Shown here in pieces: positions 15,990 through 24,401 of a DNA stretch of 64,000 nt (position 1 is the stretch's first letter; the number at the start of each line of letters is the position of its first letter). The stretch lies in contig NZ_JANQCD010000017.1 of assembly GCF_026672275.1 (NCBI RefSeq), positions 36,454 through 100,453 of the forward strand, given 5' to 3'. The notes below the pieces were generated by a model that worked only from the letters and a program-made list of their open reading frames with translations, made no database searches and had not been told where the DNA came from. This DNA comes from Marinifilum sp. D737 (GTDB lineage Bacteria > Bacteroidota > Bacteroidia > Bacteroidales > Marinifilaceae). Made by a program: the position numbers and the translations under genes.

Positions 15990-18389
15990 ATGAACAACAA
16001 CATGAACGAAATGATGGAATTCTTCGAAATGGAAGAAGGAACCAACATCAAAGATTTTTTATATCGTTTACTTTCCAAATGGCACTGGTTTGTGCTATGT
16101 GGATTTTTGGGAATCGCACTGGGATACACCATCAGCAAATATTCGAAAGAGGTTTACGATGTCCAATCTGTTGTGTTGGTTGAGGAGGAATCGAAAGGAA
16201 TGGGCGTAGAGAACCTGTTTGAAGGCATGGATTTGGGGAGTAAAACCAATATTCAGAACCATGTAGGGATCTTAAAATCGTATACCATTAACTTGCAAAC
16301 TCTGAAAAATCTGGAGTGGAATACTACTTGGTATAAGGAAGGTACTGTTTTGGATAGTGATTTGTATAAGGATGCTCCTTTTGAAGTTGTGATTCCGACA
16401 GGAATCATCAATCCAACAGGCTTGGAGATTTATATTGTTCCTGAGAGTGAAAATAGCTATAACATTAGTGCAAATGGAAAAGTATATTCAAAAGGGGGCA
16501 TAAAAGAGATTGAGTTTTCAGGCAATGGACAATTTGGAAAATTATTTGAGAATGAATACTTCTCTTTCACCATTAACAAGAAAAAGCAAAATCCTTCGGG
16601 CAAGTATTATTTTGTATTTAACGAAATTGAAGGTCTTGCGTTGAGTTATGTAAGACGACTTAATGTTAGTCTTGTAGATAAAAAATCAGATCTCATCCAA
16701 TTAAAAATACAAGGGAATAAACCTGCTCGCCAGGTAGATTATCTGAACGAACTAACAAAAGTGTACATGCAGTTTGGTTTGCAACAAAAAAACAAAACTT
16801 CCTTGAATACGGTTCGTTTTATAGATGATCAACTAAGTGGAATTGTGGATTCCTTAAAAACTGCAGGTAAGAATTTTACAGATTTTCGTACCAAAAACAA
16901 AACCATTGATTTGAGCAAGGAGGCAGAAATGGTTTCTGAGAAAATTTCGGAATTGGATGCACAGGAAACAGCCATAAAATTGAAGGTAGAGTATTACAAA
17001 AATCTGCTAAGCTATATGAATGATGCAGAAAGCATGGATAAGATTGTAGCTCCTTCTTTTATGGGAATTGCCGATGCAGCTTTGAATGCTCAAATTGTAA
17101 AGCTGGGAGAATTGTACTCTCGTAAAACTACACTTTCTCAAATTGCCAAAGAGAAGAATCCAAGTTTGATTCTATTGAATGAGGAGATTAAAAATACACT
17201 TTCTGTATTGGAAGAGAATGTGAAAAACTTATTGCACAATACGGAAACAGAATTCAAGGCACTACAAAGAAAAATGGACGAAGTGAGTATGCAGCTGGCT
17301 TCATTACCCGAAACTCAGCAACAGATGGTGAACATCAAGCGAAGTTTCGATTTGAACAATGAGCTGTACACTTTCCTTTTGAAGAAAAGAGCGGAAGCGG
17401 CCATTACCACTGCATCGAACATTTCTGATGCCAGGGTATTGGATCCTGCCCGTGTAAGAACAGCAAAGAAAGTAGGTCCTAAAACTGCTTTGAACTTAAT
17501 GGTAGGATTGATTTTTGGGCTGGCATTGCCATTCTTAATCATTGTAATTGGGGACTATTTTAATGATAGCATCAAATCGAAAGAAGACATTGAAAAGGAG
17601 AGCAAATTGCCAATTATGGGAGAGATTGCTCACAACAGTTACCAATCGGAATTGGCCATTGTAAAGCATCCGCGTTCGGGTATCGCTGAATCCTTCCGGG
17701 GATTGCGTACCAATTTGCAATACATGTTCAAACAACAAAAGGATTGTAAAGTACTGGCTCTTCACTCCATGATTCCAGGAGAAGGAAAGACATTCAATTC
17801 TGTTAACCTGGCAACCATTATTGCCATGGACAGCAAAAAAGTATTGTTGGTGGGTTGCGACCTTCGTAAACCTCGTTTACACAAGGTTTTTAATGTGGAC
17901 AACAAATCTGGTTTATCAACATATCTAATTGGTCACCATACACTAAAAGAGATTGTTCACAAAACAGAAATCAATAATCTATCCTTTGTAAATTCAGGAC
18001 CTATTCCGCCAAACCCTGCTGAATTGTTAGGTAATGAGGAATTTGGAAAATTCATTGAAGAAGCCAGGAAAGAGTTTGATTATATCGTATTGGATAATGC
18101 TCCTGTAACTTTGGTTACGGATGGTATTTTAACCGGTAAACATGCCGATGCCAACCTGTTCGTTTTGCGTCAGGGATATTCCAACAAAAACCAAATCAAA
18201 TACATCAACCAGGTGGCAGAAAAGGAGAGCATCTCTCAGATTGGTATTGTGTTGAATGATGCCGTTTACAATGGTTATGGCTATGGCAACAACTATGGCA
18301 GCTATGGCTATGGCAATGGTTACTACGACGAAGATCATGGGAACCACAACTGGCGTAAGAGATTGCTATCAAAATTCTCAAAAAACTAA
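15990..18389 (+). CDS. Wzc-like polysaccharide co-polymerase and BY-type tyrosine autokinase
   Basis: This inner-membrane protein controls chain length and export together with the Wza-like protein. Seen: 799 residues; an N-terminal Wzz domain with a first membrane segment (WFVLCGFLGIALGYTI, about 31-46), a long periplasmic coiled-coil part ending in the GNVR-type region (LPETQQQMVNIKRSFDLNNELYTFLLKKRAEA), a second membrane segment (LMVGLIFGLALPFLIIVIGDYF), then the BY-kinase: Walker A MIPGEGKTFNS (about 592), Walker A' VLLVGCDLRKPR (about 617) and Walker B YIVLDNAP (about 698). The tail from about residue 757 is a Gly/Tyr/Asn cluster with some nine tyrosines, the expected autophosphorylation cluster. 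No Wzb-type phosphatase gene is beside it. Confidence 0.95.
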   Translation: MNNNMNEMMEFFEMEEGTNIKDFLYRLLSKWHWFVLCGFLGIALGYTISKYSKEVYDVQSVVLVEEESKGMGVENLFEGMDLGSKTNIQNHVGILKSYTINLQTLKNLEWNTTWYKEGTVLDSDLYKDAPFEVVIPTGIINPTGLEIYIVPESENSYNISANGKVYSKGGIKEIEFSGNGQFGKLFENEYFSFTINKKKQNPSGKYYFVFNEIEGLALSYVRRLNVSLVDKKSDLIQLKIQGNKPARQVDYLNELTKVYMQFGLQQKNKTSLNTVRFIDDQLSGIVDSLKTAGKNFTDFRTKNKTIDLSKEAEMVSEKISELDAQETAIKLKVEYYKNLLSYMNDAESMDKIVAPSFMGIADAALNAQIVKLGELYSRKTTLSQIAKEKNPSLILLNEEIKNTLSVLEENVKNLLHNTETEFKALQRKMDEVSMQLASLPETQQQMVNIKRSFDLNNELYTFLLKKRAEAAITTASNISDARVLDPARVRTAKKVGPKTALNLMVGLIFGLALPFLIIVIGDYFNDSIKSKEDIEKESKLPIMGEIAHNSYQSELAIVKHPRSGIAESFRGLRTNLQYMFKQQKDCKVLALHSMIPGEGKTFNSVNLATIIAMDSKKVLLVGCDLRKPRLHKVFNVDNKSGLSTYLIGHHTLKEIVHKTEINNLSFVNSGPIPPNPAELLGNEEFGKFIEEARKEFDYIVLDNAPVTLVTDGILTGKHADANLFVLRQGYSNKNQIKYINQVAEKESISQIGIVLNDAVYNGYGYGNNYGSYGYGNGYYDEDHGNHNWRKRLLSKFSKN

Positions 18390-18727
18390 TACAGTAAACA
18401 GTTATCAGTAAACAGTTAGCAGTTATCAGTAAACAGTTAGCAGTTATCAGTAAACAATGAAGAGGTGGGGGTTGGGAGTTGGTTCTTTAACTTCCTCCCG
18501 ATGATTAGGGATGCTGGTCCCGAGGCTTCGGGATTTAACTTTTCTACTTTAGCAGTTAGCAATGAATAATTAGTAATGAATAATGAATAATGAATAATGA
18601 GGAGGTGGGGATTCGGGATTATACTTTTCCACTTTTCTACTTTTCTACTTCCTCCCGATGATTCGGGATGCTGGTCCCGAGGCTTCGGGATTAAACTATT
18701 CGACCATTCAACTTTTAGACTTTATTT
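18390..18727. repeat. 338-bp intergenic region built of short dispersed repeats
   Basis: From left to right it holds several tandem copies of CAGTTATCAGTAAACAGTTAG (18391-18457), a unit ACTTCCTCCCGATGATT...GGCTTCGGGATT (18490-18538), a tandem AATGAATAATG tract (18561-18600), a second copy of the CTCCCGATGATT unit (18648-18692), and ACTTTTAGACTTT just before the next gene. Parts of the CCCGAGGCTTCGGG unit are self-complementary. I see no gene. Confidence 0.8.
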
Positions 18728-19114
18728 ATGATTATAGCAGTAGATTTCGACGGAACCATAGTAGAACAAAAATATCCCAAACTGGGGAAGGAGATTCCTT
18801 TTGCCACATCAACCCTTAAACTATTGCAGGAAGAGGGACACAGGTTGATTTTGTGGACCTATCGTGCTGGCCGGGAGCTGGACGAAGCCGTAGCATATTG
18901 CCGTTCCAAAGGTTTGGAATTTTACGCCATCAACAAGAACTACCCGGAAGAGATTTTCGATGAGAGCATCAGCCGTAAAATCAAAGCCGACATGTACATC
19001 GATGACATGAACTATGGCGGTTTACCCGATTGGGGTGAAATCTACGAAGGAATACAGGGAAGGAACAAAAATGGTAGGTCGAAGAAAAAGAAAGGCTTCC
19101 GTTTATTTGGATAA
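18728..19114 (+). CDS. Small HAD-superfamily hydrolase (BT0820-like)
   Basis: This is probably a small soluble phosphatase. Seen: 128 residues; HAD motif I IIAVDFDGTIV (about 2-12) with the nucleophile Asp and the second Asp, motif II LILWTYR (about 39-45, Thr), a Lys candidate in RKIKADMYIDDMNYGG (about 83-98) whose DD would be motif III. It lacks a cap domain. The length and motifs fit a Bacteroidota-specific HAD family; the substrate is unknown. A strong terminator follows. It sits just past the polysaccharide locus behind repeat DNA and may be independent of it. Confidence 0.85.
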   Translation: MIIAVDFDGTIVEQKYPKLGKEIPFATSTLKLLQEEGHRLILWTYRAGRELDEAVAYCRSKGLEFYAINKNYPEEIFDESISRKIKADMYIDDMNYGGLPDWGEIYEGIQGRNKNGRSKKKKGFRLFG

Positions 19115-19146
19115 CATACAACTGATATAGGTTCTCTTGAACCATT

Positions 19147-19183
19147 AAAAACGCTCTTTACCTTGGTGAAGAGCGTTTTTTTT
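19147..19183 (+). terminator. Rho-independent terminator after the HAD gene
   Basis: AAAACGCTCTT pairs with AAGAGCGTTTT around a short loop that holds a further ACC/GGT pair, followed by a run of eight or more T. Confidence 0.9.
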
Positions 19184-19268
19184 ACCTGGAATATTTTTAA
19201 CTAATTGATGAAAATTCCAATGGGGTGTGGTTTTTGAAAATGTCAATGAATCGCATTTTAATGGCATA

Positions 19269-19289
19269 TGCCTGGAATAAATCCAGGCA
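19269..19289. promoter_or_regulatory. Perfect 7+7 inverted repeat upstream of the cytochrome b operon
   Basis: TGCCTGG and CCAGGCA are separated by 7 bases, 113 bp before the cytochrome b start, with no T-run behind. It may be an operator for a dimeric regulator or an mRNA hairpin; I cannot decide between them. Confidence 0.4.
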
Positions 19290-19401
19290 GTGTCAAACTT
19301 TCAACAAGTAATTCCTATTCAAAGAGTGCTTTGTTTCTTTTTTTCACATTCAATGCATTTTCGCTTTCTTTGTATCCTTACATCAAAAGCAGGTTTTAGT
19401 A

Positions 19402-20688
19402 ATGGCGAATAAGGAAAATGGGCAGAGAATCCCTTCATCTCTTGAGAGGTTTATACTACATCTTCATCCAAATAAAATTGATAGCAGAGCGATAAAATTC
19501 AACAGAACATTTGGATTGGGAGGAATACTTGCCTTGCTATTTGTGATCATATCATTAAGCGGCTTAATTCTTAGGTTTTCTTACATCCCTACAGTAGAAC
19601 ATGCTTATGATTCCATTATTGGAATTAGAGACAATACTTTGCTTGGACAGTTCATTCGAAACTTACATCACCTATCGGCAAAACTGATGGTTCTTGTCTC
19701 TTTTTTGCATTTGATTCGAGTATACTACTCACAAAGTATTTTTCAGAAAAGAGCAGAAAACTGGACCTATGGCTTATTGCTCTTCTTCTTGGTATTGGCC
19801 TCAAGTTTTACAGGCTACCTTTTGCCTTGGGATCAATTGGCCTATTGGGCAGTAACTGTAATTACTCAAATTGTAGAATACATCCCTTTAATTGGTGATT
19901 CGCTGGCATACCTGCTACGTGGAAGCAAGTCTGTTGATGGCAACACCTTAATTAATTTCTATACACTGCATACCGGAATTATTCCTTTGCTTTTTGTGAT
20001 TTTAATGAGTGTGCATTTCTGGCTGGTGCGTAAAGCTGGCGGTGTTGCATTGCCCAAAACGGAAGAAAAAAAGACTGTAGATGTTATTCCAAATCTATTG
20101 TGGAAAGAGATCATGCTTGCCAGTATTGTAATTGGGGGATTATTTGTCGTATCGGTCTTTTATGAAGCACCCTTATTGGAACAAGCCAATCCCTTAAAAA
20201 GTCCTAACCCAAGTAAAGCACCCTGGTACTTTTTGGGCGCTCAAGAACTTCTATTGCATTTGCATCCTTTTTTTGGTGCTGTAATAGTACCATTTTCTGT
20301 GGCCTTGTTCTTTTTTGGCCTGCCTTACTTTCGATACAAGAATGTAAACATTGGAGTTTGGTTTAATTCTTCACTTGGCAAGAAAATGAGTATTCAATCA
20401 AGTGTAATTGGCTTTGTATTTACCTTCATATTAATCTATGCTTTAGATCACTTCTTGCATTTCGATATTTGGTTTTCCGGTTTGCCTGGTGTAGTAAGTA
20501 CCGGTGTAATTCCATTTTTACTGTATATTTTACCCCTTGCGGGATATTTGCTGTTTTGGTATAAAAAACATAAGGCCAATAATACTGAAATGATCATGGC
20601 GTGTACCAGCATTTTGTTATCGTCTTATGTATGCATGTTAATCATTTCACTACTGCTAAGAGGGGAAGGAATGCAACTGGTATTTTAA
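19402..20688 (+). CDS. Cytochrome b subunit of a Rieske/cytochrome b (bc) complex
   Basis: This membrane subunit would oxidise menaquinol and pass one electron to the Rieske protein. Seen: 428 residues with about 8-9 membrane helices; heme-ligand His pairs in LHHLSAKLMVLVSFLH (spacing H-x13-H) and LHTGIIPLLFVILMSVH (H-x14-H, the spacing known from b6-type proteins). GYLLPWDQLAYWA marks the cd region. The Qo motif reads KAPWYFLGAQELL, so the Glu of the usual PEWY is not there. b6-like and subunit-IV-like parts are in one chain. First gene of a three-gene operon (19-bp gap to the Rieske gene). Confidence 0.93.
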   Translation: MANKENGQRIPSSLERFILHLHPNKIDSRAIKFNRTFGLGGILALLFVIISLSGLILRFSYIPTVEHAYDSIIGIRDNTLLGQFIRNLHHLSAKLMVLVSFLHLIRVYYSQSIFQKRAENWTYGLLLFFLVLASSFTGYLLPWDQLAYWAVTVITQIVEYIPLIGDSLAYLLRGSKSVDGNTLINFYTLHTGIIPLLFVILMSVHFWLVRKAGGVALPKTEEKKTVDVIPNLLWKEIMLASIVIGGLFVVSVFYEAPLLEQANPLKSPNPSKAPWYFLGAQELLLHLHPFFGAVIVPFSVALFFFGLPYFRYKNVNIGVWFNSSLGKKMSIQSSVIGFVFTFILIYALDHFLHFDIWFSGLPGVVSTGVIPFLLYILPLAGYLLFWYKKHKANNTEMIMACTSILLSSYVCMLIISLLLRGEGMQLVF

Positions 20689-20707
20689 TTTTTGAATAGA
20701 GAGACTG

Positions 20708-21166
20708 ATGAAACTGAACCGAAGGAAATTCATAAAACGCATATTAATAGTTGCAGCATCGATAGAAGCAATATTTTTGCTGAAAGATGGAGTAAATAAA
20801 ATTGATACTTCTTCTTCCAAAGATTTGTTTAATGCAGGAAAAGCTGATTCATTCGAAAAAAATAGACTATATCCATTTTCTACTGGCCAATTTTTTCTGA
20901 AGAGATTTGAGGATGGTGGATTTCTGGCCATGTCGGTAAAATGCACACACCTGGGATGTGTGGTAAATGCAAATTCTAAAACCGGAGGATTTAATTGTCC
21001 GTGTCATGCTTCACAGTTTAATAAATTTGGGGAAGTACTATCGGCACCCGCTACACGACCTTTAGATATTTTTCCTATAAGCATTGAAAAGGGGGAAATA
21101 TTGGTAGATACCAGAAAGCCGGTGAAAAGATCAAGTTATAACAAATCGCAGTTAACCTACGCATAA
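20708..21166 (+). CDS. Rieske [2Fe-2S] protein with twin-arginine-type N-terminus
   Basis: This would carry electrons from the cytochrome b Qo site to cytochrome c. Seen: 152 residues; an N-terminal NRRKFIKR with a hydrophobic helix behind (ILIVAASIEAIFLL, about 12-25), consistent with Tat export and a retained anchor, as is usual for Rieske proteins that fold before export. The cluster-binding motifs are CTHLGC (about 79-84) and CPCHASQF (about 97-104), giving the two Cys and two His ligands plus the disulphide Cys pair. Its stop overlaps the next start by one base. Confidence 0.95.
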   Translation: MKLNRRKFIKRILIVAASIEAIFLLKDGVNKIDTSSSKDLFNAGKADSFEKNRLYPFSTGQFFLKRFEDGGFLAMSVKCTHLGCVVNANSKTGGFNCPCHASQFNKFGEVLSAPATRPLDIFPISIEKGEILVDTRKPVKRSSYNKSQLTYA

Positions 21167-23460
21167 TGGAAAATCGAAAAAGAACAGAACGAATTAGTTT
21201 TTTAGCTATACTGGTAGCATTACTTTCGATTCCAATGTATCTGCTGCTTAAAACCTATGGCAGTGAGCAGAATGTTTCACATGAAGCTACTTATGTAGGA
21301 CGGGAAACTTGTATTGAGTGTCATTTAAACGAATACAACGATTGGGTAGGGTCTGACCACGACAAGGCAATGGATCATGCCAATGACTCTACCGTATTGG
21401 GAGATTTTAGCAATAAAACAGTTGAGTACAATGGAATGACCCATAAGTTGTACAAGAAGAACAATCGTTTTTTTGCTTTAACAGATGGAGAAGATGGTAC
21501 ATTGCAGGAGTTTGAAATTAAATACGTATTTGGATATTATCCATTACAGCAATATTTGGTTGAATTCGACAAAGGAAGATTTCAGTGTTTGCCATTAACA
21601 TGGAATTCGAAGGATAGTGTTTGGTATCATATGGCCAATGCCGTGTACAAAGATGAAATCATCAAACATGACAATTGGTTGCATTGGACCAACCAGGCTC
21701 AAAACTGGAATGGGATGTGTGCAGATTGTCATTCTACCAATTTGGTAAAAGGATACGATTCTAAAACCGATACCTATCACACAACGTGGAGCGAAATAGA
21801 TGTGAGCTGCGAAGCTTGCCACGGACCAGCTTCCAAACACCTTGAGTGGGCCAACAAGGCTGAATATGCCCGTGAAACGGATAACAATTTTGGCTTGGTG
21901 GTTAAAACCAGTGGAATTGACAATAAGGAGTATGTTGATCTTTGCGTGCGTTGTCATTCTCGTCGAGGGTCTTTATCCGATTACCATCACTCTGCAGATC
22001 TTTACAATCACACCATTCCGGATTTGCCAACAGGAGAAGACTATTTTATTGATGGTCAGATCTTGGATGAAGATTATGTGTACGGATCATTCACTCAGAG
22101 TAAAATGTACATGCGTGATGTAAAGTGCAACGATTGTCACAATGTTCACAGTACAAAACGTTTGTTTGAAGATAACAGGTTGTGTACTCAATGTCATCGC
22201 GCTGATGATTACGATACTTACAATCATCATTTTCATAAATCGAAAGGGGAAATTGGTAAGGCCGTAATTGCTGACGATGGCGTTAAATTCGAAGTTGGAG
22301 AAGGAACAAGATGTATCAACTGTCACATGCCGGCACGTTTTTATATGGGACCAGATTACCGAAACGACCACAGTTTTAGAATTCCACGACCAGACTTAAC
22401 GGAAAAGCTGGGAACTCCGAATGCGTGTAACCAGTGCCATGCTGATAAATCAACTAAATGGGCCATTGATTACGTAAACAAATGGCACGGGATCAGTCGT
22501 CCTGCACAATACGGAACCGTATTTAAAGAAGCGCAAACAGGCAGTCAGGAAGGTTTTAATGGTTTGGTACACATCTATAATGATGAAGTGTACCCTGAAA
22601 TTATTCGTGCCACGGCAATTCAATTGCTCGGAGCCAATTATCAATCTCAAAGCAAAGAGATTTTGTTCGAGGCCTTAAATAATTTCAATGGTCATATTCG
22701 ATACAACGCCATTCAAAACCTTCAGATGGATGACCAGCAATCATTCAATAAGGTTCTGGAAATGCTTGGCGATCCTTCCAAAGCAATTCGAGTGGCGAGT
22801 GCAACAAAACTGAGTGCGATTGCCAAAGATCAAATTCCTCAGAAATATCACGAACAGCTAAAAAAAGCGACCAAAGAGTATTTGGAAACATTGGAATACA
22901 ATGCTGATTTCCCTTCAGGAAAATTTAATTTGGCAAATTTCTATTACAATAGCAATCAGACTGATAAGGCTGAGGAATTCTATGAAAGAGCCATTGAGCA
23001 AGATGAATTACTGCATCCTGTAAAAATCAATTTGGCAATTTTATACAACAACAAAGGAGAGCACAAAAAGGCAGAAATTTTATTGAAAGATTACCTGAAA
23101 CATGTTCCCAACGATGGTGCAAGCATGTTTACCTATGCCTTATTCTTATCGGAGCGTCAACGATATGATGAGTCAATGGAGTATCTGCTAAAGGCAAGTA
23201 AATTATCTCCTGATAATCCACGCATTTTCTACAATGTAGCCATGATGTACGATTTTAGGAAAGATAGAGAGCAAGCTGTTAAATATTTGCAGTCTGCCAT
23301 TGAGATCAATCCGGAAGATCAAAATTATTATATAGCCTTGCTGAATTTACGTGTGAAATATGGACAAAGGAAAGAAGCTAAGGATCTGGCAAGGAAAATA
23401 TTAAGAAAGTTTCCTGATATTAACGACAGGGCAAATATTGAAGCCATTATTAATAATTAG
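21166..23460 (+). CDS. Octaheme c-type cytochrome with HEAT-like and TPR repeats
   Basis: This membrane-anchored periplasmic protein is the likely electron acceptor of the cytochrome b/Rieske pair. Seen: 764 residues; an N-terminal anchor (ISFLAILVALLSIPMYLLL, about 10-28), then eight CxxCH motifs: CIECH (48), CADCH (184), CEACH (215), CVRCH (260), CNDCH (321), CTQCH (340), CINCH (383) and CNQCH (421). Residues about 430-570 look like HEAT repeats (YPEIIRATAIQLLG, IRYNAIQNL, IRVASATKLS) and about 575-755 like TPRs (GKFNLANFYYNSNQTDKAEEF, VKINLAILYNNKGEHKKAE). The combination of heme and TPR parts is found in environmental multiheme proteins; the redox partner is unknown. Confidence 0.9.
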   Translation: MENRKRTERISFLAILVALLSIPMYLLLKTYGSEQNVSHEATYVGRETCIECHLNEYNDWVGSDHDKAMDHANDSTVLGDFSNKTVEYNGMTHKLYKKNNRFFALTDGEDGTLQEFEIKYVFGYYPLQQYLVEFDKGRFQCLPLTWNSKDSVWYHMANAVYKDEIIKHDNWLHWTNQAQNWNGMCADCHSTNLVKGYDSKTDTYHTTWSEIDVSCEACHGPASKHLEWANKAEYARETDNNFGLVVKTSGIDNKEYVDLCVRCHSRRGSLSDYHHSADLYNHTIPDLPTGEDYFIDGQILDEDYVYGSFTQSKMYMRDVKCNDCHNVHSTKRLFEDNRLCTQCHRADDYDTYNHHFHKSKGEIGKAVIADDGVKFEVGEGTRCINCHMPARFYMGPDYRNDHSFRIPRPDLTEKLGTPNACNQCHADKSTKWAIDYVNKWHGISRPAQYGTVFKEAQTGSQEGFNGLVHIYNDEVYPEIIRATAIQLLGANYQSQSKEILFEALNNFNGHIRYNAIQNLQMDDQQSFNKVLEMLGDPSKAIRVASATKLSAIAKDQIPQKYHEQLKKATKEYLETLEYNADFPSGKFNLANFYYNSNQTDKAEEFYERAIEQDELLHPVKINLAILYNNKGEHKKAEILLKDYLKHVPNDGASMFTYALFLSERQRYDESMEYLLKASKLSPDNPRIFYNVAMMYDFRKDREQAVKYLQSAIEINPEDQNYYIALLNLRVKYGQRKEAKDLARKILRKFPDINDRANIEAIINN

Positions 23461-23535
23461 TAGGCAGAAGAGTTGTGCGTTTGTTAATCAATTGAAATTC
23501 AGTTTTACCACAACCCTAAAAGGAGCCTGGATTTA

Positions 23536-23574
23536 AACGACTTCCCTTTAGGGAATGTAAGGGTAAAAGTCGTT
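23536..23574. other. Hairpin after the cytochrome operon
   Basis: AACGACTT (23536-23543) pairs with AAGTCGTT (23567-23574), and a smaller TCCC-TTTA-GGGA stem-loop lies inside. There is no T-run, so it is not a textbook terminator, but it is the only structure between the operon and the DUF554 gene. Confidence 0.35.
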
Positions 23575-23679
23575 GAGTATGCAGATGAATTACTTTTTGG
23601 ACAGCCTCTTTTTGTAATTCTATACCTTGCTTCCATTAATTTATTTAAATTAGTTGTTTCGATATCAAAATGAAGATTT

Positions 23680-24357
23680 ATGATAGGAACTCTGGTCAAC
23701 GTTGGAGCAATAATTTTAGGAGGAAGCATCGGACTTTTATTTCGGGCAAAAATTCCTGAACGTTTATTTAAAATTGTATTCCAGGCAATTGGTGTATTTA
23801 CCCTTTACCTGGGAATTAGCATGGCACTAAAAGCAAACGAATTGCTGATTATGGTGTTTAGTTTGGTGTTGGGATCTTTGTTGGGAGAGTTGCTGCGTTT
23901 GGAAGAACGAGTTGAGAACTTAAGTGAAGGCCTGAAGAAAAGAGTTGGCAGTGGAGATGCCAATTTTTCAACAGGCTTACTGACTGCATTTATGCTTTTT
24001 TGCATGGGTGCAATGACCATTGTTGGAAGCTTAGAGGAAGGCATGGGCAAAGAACCAACTTTATTGCTAACCAAATCATTAATGGATGGCATATCCTCGG
24101 TAGCCTTGGCGGCAGTAATGGGAATAGGAGTTTTGTTTTCGGTTGTGCCCCTGTTAATTTACCAGGGAGGCTTAACCCTTTTGGCAGCTTTGTTTGGCGA
24201 CATTATTCCCCAAATTGTAATCGATGAAATAACAGGAATAGGAGGGGTGTTAATAATTGCTTTAGGGATAAGCATTTTAGAGCTTAAAAAAATTAAAGTT
24301 TTGAATATGTTACCCGCAATTTTAATTGAAATACTTCTGTGTTATATCTTTTTATAA
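23680..24357 (+). CDS. DUF554 family membrane protein (YdfK-like)
   Basis: The family consists of small inner-membrane proteins of unknown function, sometimes described as putative transporters. Seen: 225 residues with about 6-7 membrane segments; the N-terminus MIGTLVNVGAIILGGSIGLLF, the GSLLGELLRLEERVE segment after the second helix, and FMLFCMGAMTIVGSLEEGMG are characteristic. It precedes the kinase-RapZ fusion by 44 bp on the same strand and could be transcribed with it; whether they share a role is open. Confidence 0.88.
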   Translation: MIGTLVNVGAIILGGSIGLLFRAKIPERLFKIVFQAIGVFTLYLGISMALKANELLIMVFSLVLGSLLGELLRLEERVENLSEGLKKRVGSGDANFSTGLLTAFMLFCMGAMTIVGSLEEGMGKEPTLLLTKSLMDGISSVALAAVMGIGVLFSVVPLLIYQGGLTLLAALFGDIIPQIVIDEITGIGGVLIIALGISILELKKIKVLNMLPAILIEILLCYIFL

Positions 24358-24401
24358 ATTTGTAAATCCGCATATCAGGATAACTTCAAAAAAATATTGA
24401 A

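Noticed and set aside
18728..19114. HAD protein as the phosphatase of the Wzc-like kinase
   Set aside because: Only its position suggests it; HAD motifs do not point to phosphotyrosine, and repeat DNA separates the genes.
21842..22123. 93-codon plus-strand frame inside the octaheme cytochrome gene
   Set aside because: The overlapping heme-motif frame is clearly the coding one, and the alternative has no recognisable feature.
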